Shown here piece by piece: positions 1-10,363 of a stretch of DNA of 64,000 bases. Within the stretch, counting starts at the first letter, position 1. Each line of letters starts with the position of its first letter. A program made the translations under genes and the position numbers. Location of the stretch: NCBI GenBank assembly GCA_011319805.1, contig SJRY01000138.1, positions 248,001 to 312,000 of the forward strand. The letters run 5' to 3'. The notes beneath the pieces are model-generated. The model saw nothing but the letters and a program-made list of their open reading frames with translations, had not been told where the DNA came from and ran no database searches. Origin of the DNA: Macrocybe gigantea (Eukaryota > Basidiomycota > Agaricomycetes > Agaricales > Callistosporiaceae).

Positions 1-1920
1 ATTTATCGTCGAGTATATTTCCGGAAGTCTATGTTTGGGGGTAAGGCTATTAGTGTACTCACGTTTTTCGAGATCCTCGATGTTGTCCGGACAGCGAGCG
101 GGCTGATGGGCGACTTGGCTTGACTCGGTTTCCGAAAGCAAGCATCCACGGTGTTCCTTTCCCGGTTCAGCTCGATATACCAGGCGCTCGCATCGTGAGT
201 CTCGTCGCCGGTGGAATGTGAGTTCTTGGTTTGGTGTCATCTCTTCCTATCATTGATTGCGACATCATGGCTACAGGTCGTTCCATGCCCTTGACTCCGA
301 AGGTCGCGTTCACGTTTGGGGTTTGTGGCATCGCCTCCGTTGCTGTTTTCCGATCTTGTTATGCTAACATCAGTTTCTATGCTTTCATCAGGAACATTGG
401 ATGGCTCTTTCCCTACCCTGAGGAGCGATGGCTTTTCTGAGCCTGGGAAGATGGCTAGCATACCTCTGCGTCTTGGAATGCCAGCTCCAATACGCAGCAT
501 TAGGTATATTTCATATTTATCAGTTCGACAAGTCGCGTTCAAGCGTTCTCCTCAGCTGTGGCCGCTTGCATGCTTCAGCTTTGGATGCACGACAATGCAT
601 TTGGACCTTCACCAGCTGGGGCAGGCCATTCAGCTTATCCTCTACTCTTTTTGCAGGCCCATCCTCCGTAATACGCCAGATCGAGTGCGGGTGGAACTTC
701 TCGTCCATGCTTACTGATGCAGGCGATGTGTTCGTGTGGTGGCCCTTTTCTGGTTCAATGAGGGATCAGATCAGCGAGACAAATTCTAGAATGGACGAGG
801 AAGGGGACAAGAAGGCCTTAGATGTTGAAGGAGTCATCCCCTGCGTAACCTGGGAATTACAGGTTAACCCCGTCCATCTGCCTTCGATCCCTCCTCTCCC
901 CGAGCTAATGGAAGCGGAAGCTGATGATGGCCAGCCAGTAAAACTTGTACAAATTGCTGGGATGGACAGGCATATTATAGGCTTGACGAACAAGGGACAC
1001 GTTCTGAAGTATGGTTCTTTGGAATCGGAACTTACATATCAGAATGGAAGCTGGCAATACGTGAGGCGCATCATCCCTTTTCTAGATGCAATTGAGTATT
1101 TACTCCGATGTCACAGTTGCCGAAGTTCAGTTCTGTGCGAGAGATATCGAAGAACAAGGCTTTCGAACAACCGGATCTCGAGCCTCCCCAGAGCATCAAT
1201 ATCACGCATGTAAGAGGCGCTTGTTCGTCTTGCACTGTCCATTGACTCTCAATCAGATTTCAGCCAACTTTATGCATTTCATCGCCTATTCCTCATTATC
1301 TGTTCTGATGGGCAATGTGGACACAAATTCGGAATCTGACGCAGAAATCATACCAACCCTGCAAAACCGATCCGTCATTTCTGTAGTCCTCGGAGATTAC
1401 CATAACGTTGCTCTCACTTCGGACGGCAAAGTCCTCACTTGGGGTGCTTACTCCTCAGGTGCCCTAGGCCTTGGTGACCCGGCTCTGCTGGAGCCAGGGA
1501 CACCTGGAGCTTTCGCTTCGGAAGGGGCACGTCAGGCAGCTCTCGACAGAAGTATCGGAGAGCCTCCAGAAGTTAAAGTCCCGTCTGAAGTAAAGTTCAG
1601 CCTTGACCCAGGAAAGCAGAAGAATAAGTTTTGCTTCTCGATTGCGGCGGCTGGCTGGCACACAGGGGCTCTTGTCATCGACCTTGAGGTAACGTTTGCA
1701 CGATTCGGATGACTCAGGTTGCTCTGATTCTTTGGTTCCGTTGCCACAGCCCAGAGATGAACAACCAAATGAAGAGATTGAGTTTGAAGTTCCTCGCGTT
1801 CCAAGATACAGAGGGCATCATCTACCACCACAGGTGCCAGGTCAGTCTCCTGACATTGTACCCCATCAAGGCATTTTTCGGATTGGGTTTGCCGGACGAG
1901 GAAGGGGTAGGGGTCTATAA
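1..1920 (+). CDS. F-box/RCC1-type beta-propeller protein, 5' partial
   Basis: 3' part of a gene whose start lies left of the window. Visible exons: <1-217, 277-320, 392-503, 556-1060, 1117-1209, 1257-1688, 1750-1920, all with consistent phase. The translation has repeated RCC1-like blade motifs (FHALDSEGRVHVWG, MLTDAGDVFVWWP, NVALTSDGKVLTWGAYSSG followed by ALGLGD), each ending in a VxxWG-like strand. Overall it resembles fungal F-box proteins with an RCC1 propeller, such as yeast SAF1, which act as substrate receptors of SCF ubiquitin ligases. The F-box itself would lie upstream and is not seen, so that assignment is inference. The last exon encodes an acidic linker and ends in an Arg-Gly tail (FAGRGRGRGL). 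Splicing of the last intron at 1689-1749 gives the only reading that keeps this tail open. Confidence 0.7.
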
Positions 1921-2023
1921 GTTTATACATAGGCCGAGTTGTCAATGTACTGCATTTCTGCACGGTTCGTAAGTCGGTCATATATATTATTAGATTATGT
2001 TTTAATTTGAATTACATTATGCC

Positions 2024-2108
2024 GGCCTGATGGTCTAGTAGTATGATTCCTTGTTAGGGTGTTAGCTCGAAATCGAGGAGGTCCCGGGTTCAATTCCCGG
2101 TCAGGCCC
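2024..2108 (+). tRNA. tRNA-Pro (anticodon AGG) with 13-nt intron
   Basis: A full cloverleaf can be folded. The acceptor stem is GGCCTGA with TCAGGCC, the T arm contains GGGTTCAATTCCC, and the anticodon stem CCTTG pairs with CGAGG around the loop TTAGG-G-[intron]-T. The anticodon is AGG (proline). A 13-nt intron (TGTTAGCTCGAAA) sits one base 3' of the anticodon, the standard position for nuclear tRNA introns. The mature length is 72 nt. An almost identical copy lies in opposite orientation about 220 bp downstream. Confidence 0.93.
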
Positions 2109-2325
2109 TGTCATGTGTTATTTTTGCGCCATTTGATCTGAAACTTTCTTTCTCTATTGCTGGCATAGTGCAAGCATACAAGCTAATCGTGTGCACTTGG
2201 AAGACTATCTTATGGAGAGGCCCAGTTCGACCATGTAAGGCATGCATACCTCTGCTTTTTCATATATGTCTGATTATCGAGAGCTTGAGCCGAAAAAAAA
2301 ACACCACACAGAAGGCAGTAAACGT

Positions 2326-2410
2326 GGGCCTGACCGGGAATTGAACCCGGGACCTCCTCGATTTCAAGATAGCACCCTAACAAGGAATCATACTACTAGA
2401 CCATCAGGCC
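2326..2410 (-). tRNA. tRNA-Pro (anticodon AGG) with 13-nt intron, inverted copy
   Basis: The reverse complement gives the same mature tRNA-Pro(AGG) as the copy at 2024-2108, with acceptor GGCCTGA/TCAGGCC, T arm GGGTTCAATTCCC and anticodon stem CCTTG/CGAGG. The intron is again 13 nt but differs internally (TGCTATCTTGAAA). The two genes point toward each other, so together they form an inverted repeat of about 80-nt arms with a 217-nt spacer. Confidence 0.93.
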
Positions 2411-2553
2411 ATATAAAGCTATATGGCAATATAATCATAGATATATCAAAAGCGGCATGCTACTTAAATCTGGGGAGTATACTGCGAAGCGGAGCACGTT
2501 TTTTGCTCTTCTCGCCGGGACTGTTTTCGCTAGTCTTGTGCCTCAGTGAAACC

Positions 2554-4558
2554 TCATTTGTCGTCCATCGTGAAGTAACCGGTCGCTTGTTTGAATGGTT
2601 TTCCTTGGCGCTGGAACTGGTCGTCTTGAAGTTCGAGAAAGCGGAGAAGTACCAAACGAGACTGAGATGGACTTGCTGCGCACATCTTCTGATTGAGGCC
2701 GCAACGAGGGTCGTATCTGAGTTGGGGTAGCAGCCATGGTGTTCCTCTGGTCTTCGAGGGGCTGTTTATAACGGGCTGTTCAGGTTTCGCAATGCGCTTG
2801 GTAACGCTTAGCGGCGACACCGCACTTCGTATGGCAACCGAGGCAACTGGTGCCGGCGTGGAGGGAAGAGACTTTGGGCAATAGGCGTATCTCACTCGAG
2901 TCGGACGTTCCAGAGGCGTGTCGAGCGGGATCTCTGTCGACAGGTGGCGGCTGCGTTTCAGAGGTGTCAATTCGACAGAGGCACGGGATCTGTTCGGCAA
3001 CGATGCAAATCTGACGTTCTTGCTACTCTTCAGAATGCCACGCATCGGTTGCTGCATTGAGAGAGGTGGTGACTTGAATGAACTCTTCGAAGATATCGCA
3101 CCGATTGTCTGTCTTCGGGTGTTGGCACACTTGAAGTTCTTTTCGGCATCAAAGTCGAGCATCTCGCGGGAAATCGGTGTCGGCGATGCGAAGTCTGAAA
3201 AGGAGGCGTCCGCCGTGGGCGTCACTGGACTACAACTGTCCAGGACGTAGGCGTCATGTTTGCCTTCGTATTCCGCTAGCAGACTGTCTGCAAACGCCCA
3301 ATCATCTTCTTCGTCGCTGCCCCGGATCGCTTGCATGGAATCGGAGGGTAGGACTTGAGGAAGCACAGCATTATTCCGTGGGTAGGATTGAATCGCAGCA
3401 CACTTGGAGCGAAGGTTGGCCACCATGTCCTGAAGGTTCAGAGCATCAGTCATTGAGCGCCCAAATTGAGGTGTATCAACCGGGGAGCCCAAAAATGCGG
3501 TAGGAATGCCGGGATACGGAGTTTCAAACAGGCCAAGACGGAGAGACAGAGAAGGCAGAGGGCGTTTTCCTCTTCTAGCAGCCAGCGTGAGAGGTGCATC
3601 CAAGGTCAGATTTCCAGAGCTTTCCAGGGGCAGCGGAAAAGAGGAGTGCGAGTTCGAAACCATGAGATGCGGGGGCGAAAGTTGTTCTTTCTGTTGATCC
3701 AATAACGCAACCGACTCATCCACATCTTCCAAGCCGCTCTTGAAGAAAGAATTGATTTCTTGCAACTCAATCATCATGTCAACCATCTCGGGTTGCATAG
3801 TTGAAGCTGGAACTTGAAGTGACATCCGGCGAGTCTTTCCCCCGGATTGTAACATAATCTGACGCTCGAAGACCAGAGCATTTCGGTTGGGATTTGGATG
3901 TTCGGAAGCCCTCCGTTTCCTCTTTTGTTCTCGTCTGGCCAAGAAAGGCTCGCGTGACCGTTTAGCATCAGATAGAGCTTCAGCAAACTCGTCGCGAGTG
4001 AAAAGCGACCCCTCAGGCTTCCAGGAAAATGACGCAGTGATTGGCGGTTCACCCCACGGAACATGGCCTGGGGCCTCTGACTTTACGAGAGTAGTCTTAT
4101 CCAAGAGATTGAGTCAGAAAGATGATAAAAATTTTGTTCGTACGTACTAGCCACGAAGCGAGGCATGGTTCCACGAGGATGTTCTTGAGGCGCGGGACGG
4201 TCAGAGTCGTAATAAGGGCGTTCTCCGCACGCGTTACATTCCCGAACCGTTCAGAGAAAAAGGACGGCGTCGGATAAGGTTCTTTTCCAGGGCATGGTGG
4301 AATGTTGGCGTCCGCCGATATAGTGGACAGCGAGGAGATGGAGAGCGTCTCGTCCAGCAAGAGAGGGTCGCCAGATGAATCCAGTGTCAATGGAAGATCT
4401 AGGGAGTCCTCTGAGCGAAATGAAATGGTTTCAAAGCCGTTCGATGTATTGCAGAGCCTTGCATATGATTTTGGCGTCATGATTCGTTCCCGAGTTCGTG
4501 ATTGCCAAGCAAACATCCCCATGATGTATATGAAGCTTCGAGGGCGGCTGACAGACAT
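2554..4558 (-). CDS. Unknown basic Ser-rich protein
   Basis: Two exons, 4148-4558 and 2554-4095, joined by a 52-nt GT-AG intron in phase 0 (donor GTACGT), give about 650 residues from the first Met. Later in-frame Mets (4522, 4480) could be the real start; a TATATAAA sequence lies about 150 bp upstream of 4558. I do not recognise the family. The protein has a Lys/Arg cluster early in exon 2 (REQKRKRRASEHPNP) that could be a nuclear localisation signal, many SP/TP sites and an acidic patch (GSDEEDDWAF). The motif GILKSSKNVRF contains a K-x-V-x-F element like PP1-docking RVxF motifs. Function is unassigned; a nuclear phosphoprotein is a guess from composition only. Confidence 0.6.
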
Positions 4559-5108
4559 GTGGCTGACCTGTCAGCTTGGCCAAGAGGAATTCGTAGATCG
4601 GATCGCATGCAGAGTTGTGGTAATATCCGTAGAAGTGCCGATAACGATACGGTATCTATGAGAGCGGAGCTGGACTCTGAGGGACTGCTGCGTTTTAGAG
4701 CAAGTTGTTTATATATCACGTGCATACATCTTCTCATTCAACTTCACAAATCGCTACAGTGCACATCTGTCCACGATCGCACCAATGCTCATCAAATACC
4801 GCTTCCGCATGCTTCTGAAGCCCTTATCAGTTGCGAGGGCCACATTGTTACCACTTGCAGCAACGAGCGTTATTCATTCATCGGCTGTGCACCATCTGTT
4901 GCCCATCACGCTTGAAGCATCCTCATGGTGTTTGACTTCTCCCACTATTCGGAACATCGATAGCGTCCACACAGAGCAGTATAGCAAAGATGCCATCAAC
5001 TATTCTCTGTGTCCGTAACCGCGTGGTCGTATAATTCGTCTATGCTTTTATACCGCGGTTCACGTTTTGTCGGGGGGCCACAGCTTCTCTGCCGTCCTTT
5101 CTTTCAGC
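4559..5108. other. Intergenic, divergent promoters (unknown gene / M28 peptidase)
   Basis: About 550 bp between two divergent genes. A TATATAAA sequence on the minus strand at about 4708-4715 fits a core promoter for the leftward gene. A short TATA-like TTTTATACCG at about 5045-5054 could serve the rightward gene, about 60 bp before its ATG. I see no RNA gene here. Confidence 0.4.
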
Positions 5109-6511
5109 ATGAGGTTGCAACTGTACTTGTTGTCCGCCTTCTCTCTCCTTACACTCGTCTCGTCTCTTCCGGTTTCCCATGAAGAGATCGAGTCCAAGTC
5201 CAAGGCTGGGCTCCGACTCCTTAGTCTTGAGGAAGGAGTCGATCCTGTTTGGAAGACGGAGGAAGAGAAGCTGGATCTTAAGCGTGCCGGCAAAAAATTC
5301 GTAAATCCTCTTCACTGGACATTATCATCGACTAGCCTCTGACTGTGCCTCAGTTCGATGTAACTGAAGTCTATGAGCTTGAGCAGCAGAATGCAGCAAA
5401 AGGCCAAAAGATCGCTGCTGCCGCAGCTTGTGCGTATCTTGGTGCACGTTACGCCAAGTTTTCCGAACTAATTCTTTCAGTTCCGGCGCCGTCTCACCAG
5501 GCGGAGCTCAACCCAATTTTGAGCACACTCTCGATTGCGAACATGCAGTCATATCTCTCCTCGTTGACGGCCTTTAACAATCGCTACTACACTTCTTCGA
5601 CCGGTATTCAAGCTAGCAATTGGATCTTGAGCACGGTGAAAAATGCAAGTTGGCGCATCTCGTAACGATTGTCTTTCTTTATTGCTGACGAAACGATAGA
5701 TCGCCAGCAGTCGGAGCGACATCACAGTATCGGCTTTCCCACACAGTTGGGGTCAGTCCTCGGTCATTGCCAAAATTCCAGGCAAATCTGCTTCAACACC
5801 TGTTACTATTATTGGAGCACATATGGATTCGATCAACCTCAACAATCCCTCCAGTGGCCGTGCTCCCGGCGCGGACGACGATGGGACTGGCACCATCAAC
5901 TTGATTGAGGGTTTTAGGACTCTCCTCGCTGCTGGATTCACACCTTCTACACCTGTCGAGTTCCACTGGTACTCTGGCGAAGAAGTCGGACTCTTGGGCT
6001 CGCAAGCTATTGCGACCAGTTACAAAAACGCTGGAGTCCAGATAAAGGCGTTTATGGAATTGGATATGTCCGGCTAGTCAGTCTTTTGCCTATCCGAGAA
6101 TGTATCGTGCGTGGCTGATGGCTCTGAAGCTTCAAACCTGGAACCACTGAAGTGATGGCACTTGAAGCTGACTATATTGACACGAGTTTGAACACGTTCC
6201 TCAAGTCGCTCATAACAACGTATTCAAGGATCCCGTGGACGATGGATATCCCTGTGAGTGGTTCAGATAATCATACCGGTTGTCAATGGTCTGACGTTTG
6301 GCGTGACCAGTGTGGATACGCCTGTTCTGATCACGCAAGCTGGTATAAGGCTGGCTTCCCTAGTTCATTCCCTTATGAGGCTGTTACTGGAAATGACAAT
6401 CCGAATATCCATGGCAGTGGTGACACGACGAGTGTATCAGGGTTCTCGTGGACTCACTCTTTGGAATTCGCCAAGATCGGTGTCGCTTTCGTATACGAGC
6501 TGGCTGTCTGA
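5109..6511 (+). CDS. Secreted M28 family leucine aminopeptidase
   Basis: Exons 5109-5300, 5354-5644, 5700-6076, 6130-6253 and 6311-6511 give 394 residues. An N-terminal signal peptide (MRLQLYLLSAFSLL) is followed by a propeptide-like region and the co-catalytic zinc peptidase core. Expected ligand motifs occur in order: GAHMDS (His), APGADDDGTG (Asp), YSGEEVGLLGS (Glu), MELDMSG (Asp) and the late IHGSGD (His). CGYACSDHASW is the disulfide region typical of fungal secreted Zn aminopeptidases. Intron 2 (5645-5699) reads best as GC-AG with donor GCAAGT; a GT donor at 5649 breaks the frame. The 57-nt intron 6254-6310 is in frame without a stop, but removing it restores the family spacing IPCGYACSDHASW. 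Likely role: extracellular release of N-terminal residues from peptides. Confidence 0.92.
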
Positions 6512-7097
6512 ATGCCGAAACCTGTAGTACTGTAGTTGTTTAACGAGTCGCCGATTTTGATTCCGTCTGAGATTCCCACGTCCAAAAAAATGATGCACTG
6601 CTGCTGACCAGTCGCACCTTTCTTTGACGCCAACTGTCCAAGCCGTCCACCGCCTCAACACCTGCCCGCTCATTTTCACATCATAGCTCAACTAGACCGC
6701 TCTGTGTCTGTGATTCTTTGCCAAATCCAGTTAGGCCAGAAGTTGCTTCATCCACGGTTCGTTGACGTCTCTGTGAGTTTTCCTTCCCGTTTATTCCTAG
6801 GATGAATTTTAGAGATATTTGCACGTCAGTCTGAATGTCTGCTCCATCGGAGCCGTTTTTTGAAAGATGTCTTCTCGCATTTCTGACCCGTCAACGCGTC
6901 TTGCCCCGAGTATGGCATACTCACCTTTTCTATCTTGCAGGAACGACATACAGAAGCGCTCGTAACCGCTCGATACGACAAAAGTCGTGAGTCTGGCATT
7001 ATCTATCGTTGTCGAACATCGTTTTGTATTACCGTAAATTTAAGAGATAATCTAATTCCACGTCTGCGCTTTAGCCCTCGTGCATCACTAGTATAGA
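6512..7097. other. Intergenic, M28 terminator to ELMO promoter
   Basis: About 590 bp holding the 3' untranslated region of the peptidase and the promoter/5' leader of the ELMO gene. A 5' leader intron is possible (GTGAGT at about 6772 followed by pyrimidine-rich stretches) but cannot be shown. I see no coding frame of interest. Confidence 0.35.
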
Positions 7098-9999
7098 ATG
7101 GCGGCCAATGGTCAACCGGCTGCGGTTAACGGCGGACAAGCAAAGCCCACAACGTTGGTCCCGACGAACAGTGTCACCACGAGCGACGGAGTGACTGTGC
7201 GTGCTCGCATCGATCCAACCCTTACGGTCGAAGATGTCGTAAGGCAACTCTGCATCAACTTGAAAATCAAAGAGCCTCCTGGAAACTTTGCCTTGAGGGA
7301 CGAGTCGGATGAGCTGGTCACCAACGATAATCTGAGAAAGAAGATCAGGGCAAAGGTCAATCTCAAGTACGTGTCGTGTCCTTCATTATCTTTGCTAAAG
7401 CTTTTGAACTCTCTCATCAGGTTGGTGAACGCTCCGGCACGGGAAGCTAGGGAGACCGTCGAAAAGCTTTTGCAGACGAACGACAAAAACCTCAGGCTGA
7501 CGCTCTTCTCTCTGCAGAAGTATATCAAAGTGAGCATCATTCCTTGTGCTTCATTTCCCTGCTCATATGCAACAGGAAGAACAATTCGCCCAAGAGTTCC
7601 TCAACCACGACGGATTGAATGAACTGATCAACGTCATATATGCTACCAACGGAAACACCTTGGCGGTGCGCAGGAGACCGTTCAATTTGCTATACCTCGG
7701 CTGATCTGATTCTGCTCTAGTATGCCTTGACGGCGATGCAGAACGTGATGGAGCTAGACTACGGATGGGACAGTCTCGACGATTCGTTTATATTCAAGAT
7801 CGTCCAGATTTTGTCATCCCCGCAATCCCCGATCAACGTTTGTCGCCCTGCCATGGCTATTCTGAAGAAGTTGGTCGAGGCAGACCCTATGAGCGCACCA
7901 GGCGCTGCAGTAGCGGGTTCGAGCACGCGACCGCCAAAGACTCCTGCCGGATCCGTGTATCGCTATGGATTTTCTGTCGTGTTCGAGCAGATGAGACGAG
8001 AGCGAAGATTGCTGGAAACCGTGGTCACCCGACTAGGGAGTGCGGACACTGCTATGGCACAGCACAGGTACGTCACTAATAGCCTCTCCCGGATCCAATT
8101 GCTTATGATGTGCTTTGCTCAAGCATGATGCTCATAAATTCATTAATCTCTCATGCCAACGACTCACGTTGGGAAGAGTTCATTTCCGAGCTGGAGAAAC
8201 TAAATGTCCGAAAAGCAGTTGTGGTAAGCCTCTGTCGCATCTGAGGACACTCTTTTGTCTGAAAGGGAATCGCCACAGCGTCTGATGGCCCTGCATACCA
8301 TTGAAGAACTTACTTCTAGCATATTGGATTTTCAAGCGAACATGGTCAGGGTGACGTACCGTAAGAAGACGACAATAGTCGATCCCGAGGCAGAACCTAC
8401 CCATGCCGCCGCCTTGGATTACATTTGGTCTCGCAGTAAGCTGACAGAGGAGATCGCTGAAGACAATTCGGTCGTCAAATGGCGGAGGCTTGGGTTTGAT
8501 ACGGAGGATATGGTGCAGGAGTTTAGTGAGGTAGGAGTGCTAGGCTTGGATTGTCTTGTAATTATATTCCGATCTCTATATCGTCTGGACTTTTCTGACA
8601 TTTGAACAGAAGAAATTTGTGGAAGGTGAACCTGATTTTCCGAAGGTTGGAGGTGCAGTTACAGCATTGAAAGAGATGCCAACTTGACGCACACTTTGCA
8701 GCTTGTGCTTGAGCAATCAAGTCGAGTCCCCGAACGCCGATGTCCTATTGCTAAGGCATCTAACGAGGTGGTCGAACTATTGTCCGATTATTGGGCCATA
8801 TTCGCCCCTGGTTGTGAGTCATTCGCATGGGATACGATGGTCCTATCCTTATTGATCTGTCCAGACTCCATATCGGTGGCGTTTCAGCCTTTTTTTCTAG
8901 ATTTATATCGCGTCCATGCTCTTGCAACACGCTTCTTTTTGCGGATGTGGGCTGAAAGCGGCGCGGCTACTGGAGATTTCAGCCGCGTCGCGGCATTAGT
9001 ACGCAGCCAGTATGGATTCACCGACCTTTTCGCTCCTTGGACAACTTTTAACCTTCCGGCGTAGAGTCAAAGCTGCTCTTCGGAGTGAAAACGTCAAGTC
9101 CTGGCACGAGGTGGAACATGACTTCAATGCTTCCGAGTATCGTGCCGTAAGAGATAGGCAGCTTGAAGAGCTGGAGTTGGAGGATGATTTACTGAACAAG
9201 ATACCTGTTCGGTAAGCAGTGGCGTTTTTTTTTTTCCTTGCGGGTGCTAACATGGCCTAGGAATCTGCGAACCAAACTTTACAAGGAATCTTACGAGTTT
9301 GTGCGGCAGCAGAGGATACATTGTCTCATGCAAGGTGCTTGGTTCGTCAACGCTGTGCCCCATCCACCGCCACGAGAGACATCCCGTCGGCCAAGTCGAC
9401 CGTGGCGTTTCATGAGGCTGGTTAGTGCGTTTTTCTTTATTAAATTGTAGAATTTGATTTAGTCTGTCACGCAGGATAACAGCCAGAAATACCTGCATTA
9501 CATCGATTGCGCTCAGAAATTTTCTGTACGGAATGGACTAGAAGACCTTCCGGACAGAATCGACATTTCCATGATCAATGAAATCGCCACAGGTACATGT
9601 GCTGTACCACTGAATGTATTGCGAGATCAGGATGACCTACCTCCTACATCCCCTTCGCCACTCTCATTTTCGCTCTTGAGTGCCCATGAAGGATCGTTGG
9701 CAGATTTAGTCGCGCTTGATCAGTCGTGTTGGGCTGATTGGACAGATGGATTAAATATGCTTCGTCGAGATGGTGGCCACGTCGCGTCAAAGGAAACCGC
9801 CGGGTTTGTACAAGCTCTGACAGAGATCGGATTGAAGATCAAACTCCTAGGTGCGCACCGAATGGACATGTGGCATTGGCATGGAAAGGCTCATCGTTTG
9901 ATGCCAGATCTCAGCGGAGAAAAGGTTGAAATACCGAGTGGTTTGGTCGCTGGGCCGCCACCCTCAAATATGGACTATTTCTTCTCGGATGTAATCTAG
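7098..9999 (+). CDS. ELMO/CED-12 domain protein
   Basis: Twelve exons (7098-7366, 7421-7529, 7576-7665, 7721-8067, 8124-8223, 8279-8557, 8610-8645, 8702-8813, 8865-9009, 9065-9211, 9261-9420, 9475-9999) join without frame conflict to 772 residues. The N-terminal third is helical and ARM-like. The middle (QEFSEVGVLGLDCL, then QPFFLDLYRVHALATRFF and RMWAESGA) matches the ELMO domain, and the C-terminal third fits the PH-type extension of ELMO proteins. ELMO proteins partner DOCK-family GEFs to activate Rac-type GTPases in the control of actin and polarised growth; by homology that is the likely role. The introns at 7367-7420 and 8814-8864 are in frame and stop-free, but splicing fits the family better. 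The first exon codes a hydrophilic leader. Confidence 0.88.
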
Positions 10000-10363
10000 A
10001 TCAGATACCATTGTAAGTTGGTTATATCGTTTATGTATTGGGCACACGGTCCTATGGATTAAGCTCTGGGATGTCATGGTCATAGTATTACTCCTAATGT
10101 GTATTCGAGCAGTATCTAGGTATGATGCAGTTGAAGCAGATGAGGATGCGTATGATGAGGTTGTGAGAAATGTGTGGAAGGAAGTTTTCCATGTCTATGC
10201 CAAATATAACAACGGGGGTTGAACCCGGATTGAAGGTGATACAGTGAAGTCAGTCCATGACAACGATTCGGAGGATACACGTGGAGGATTGCAATGAAAT
10301 GGAGCAAGAAAGCAAGAAAACGAAGGATAAGGGAACAAACGAACACCGACCGTCATGGGCTGA

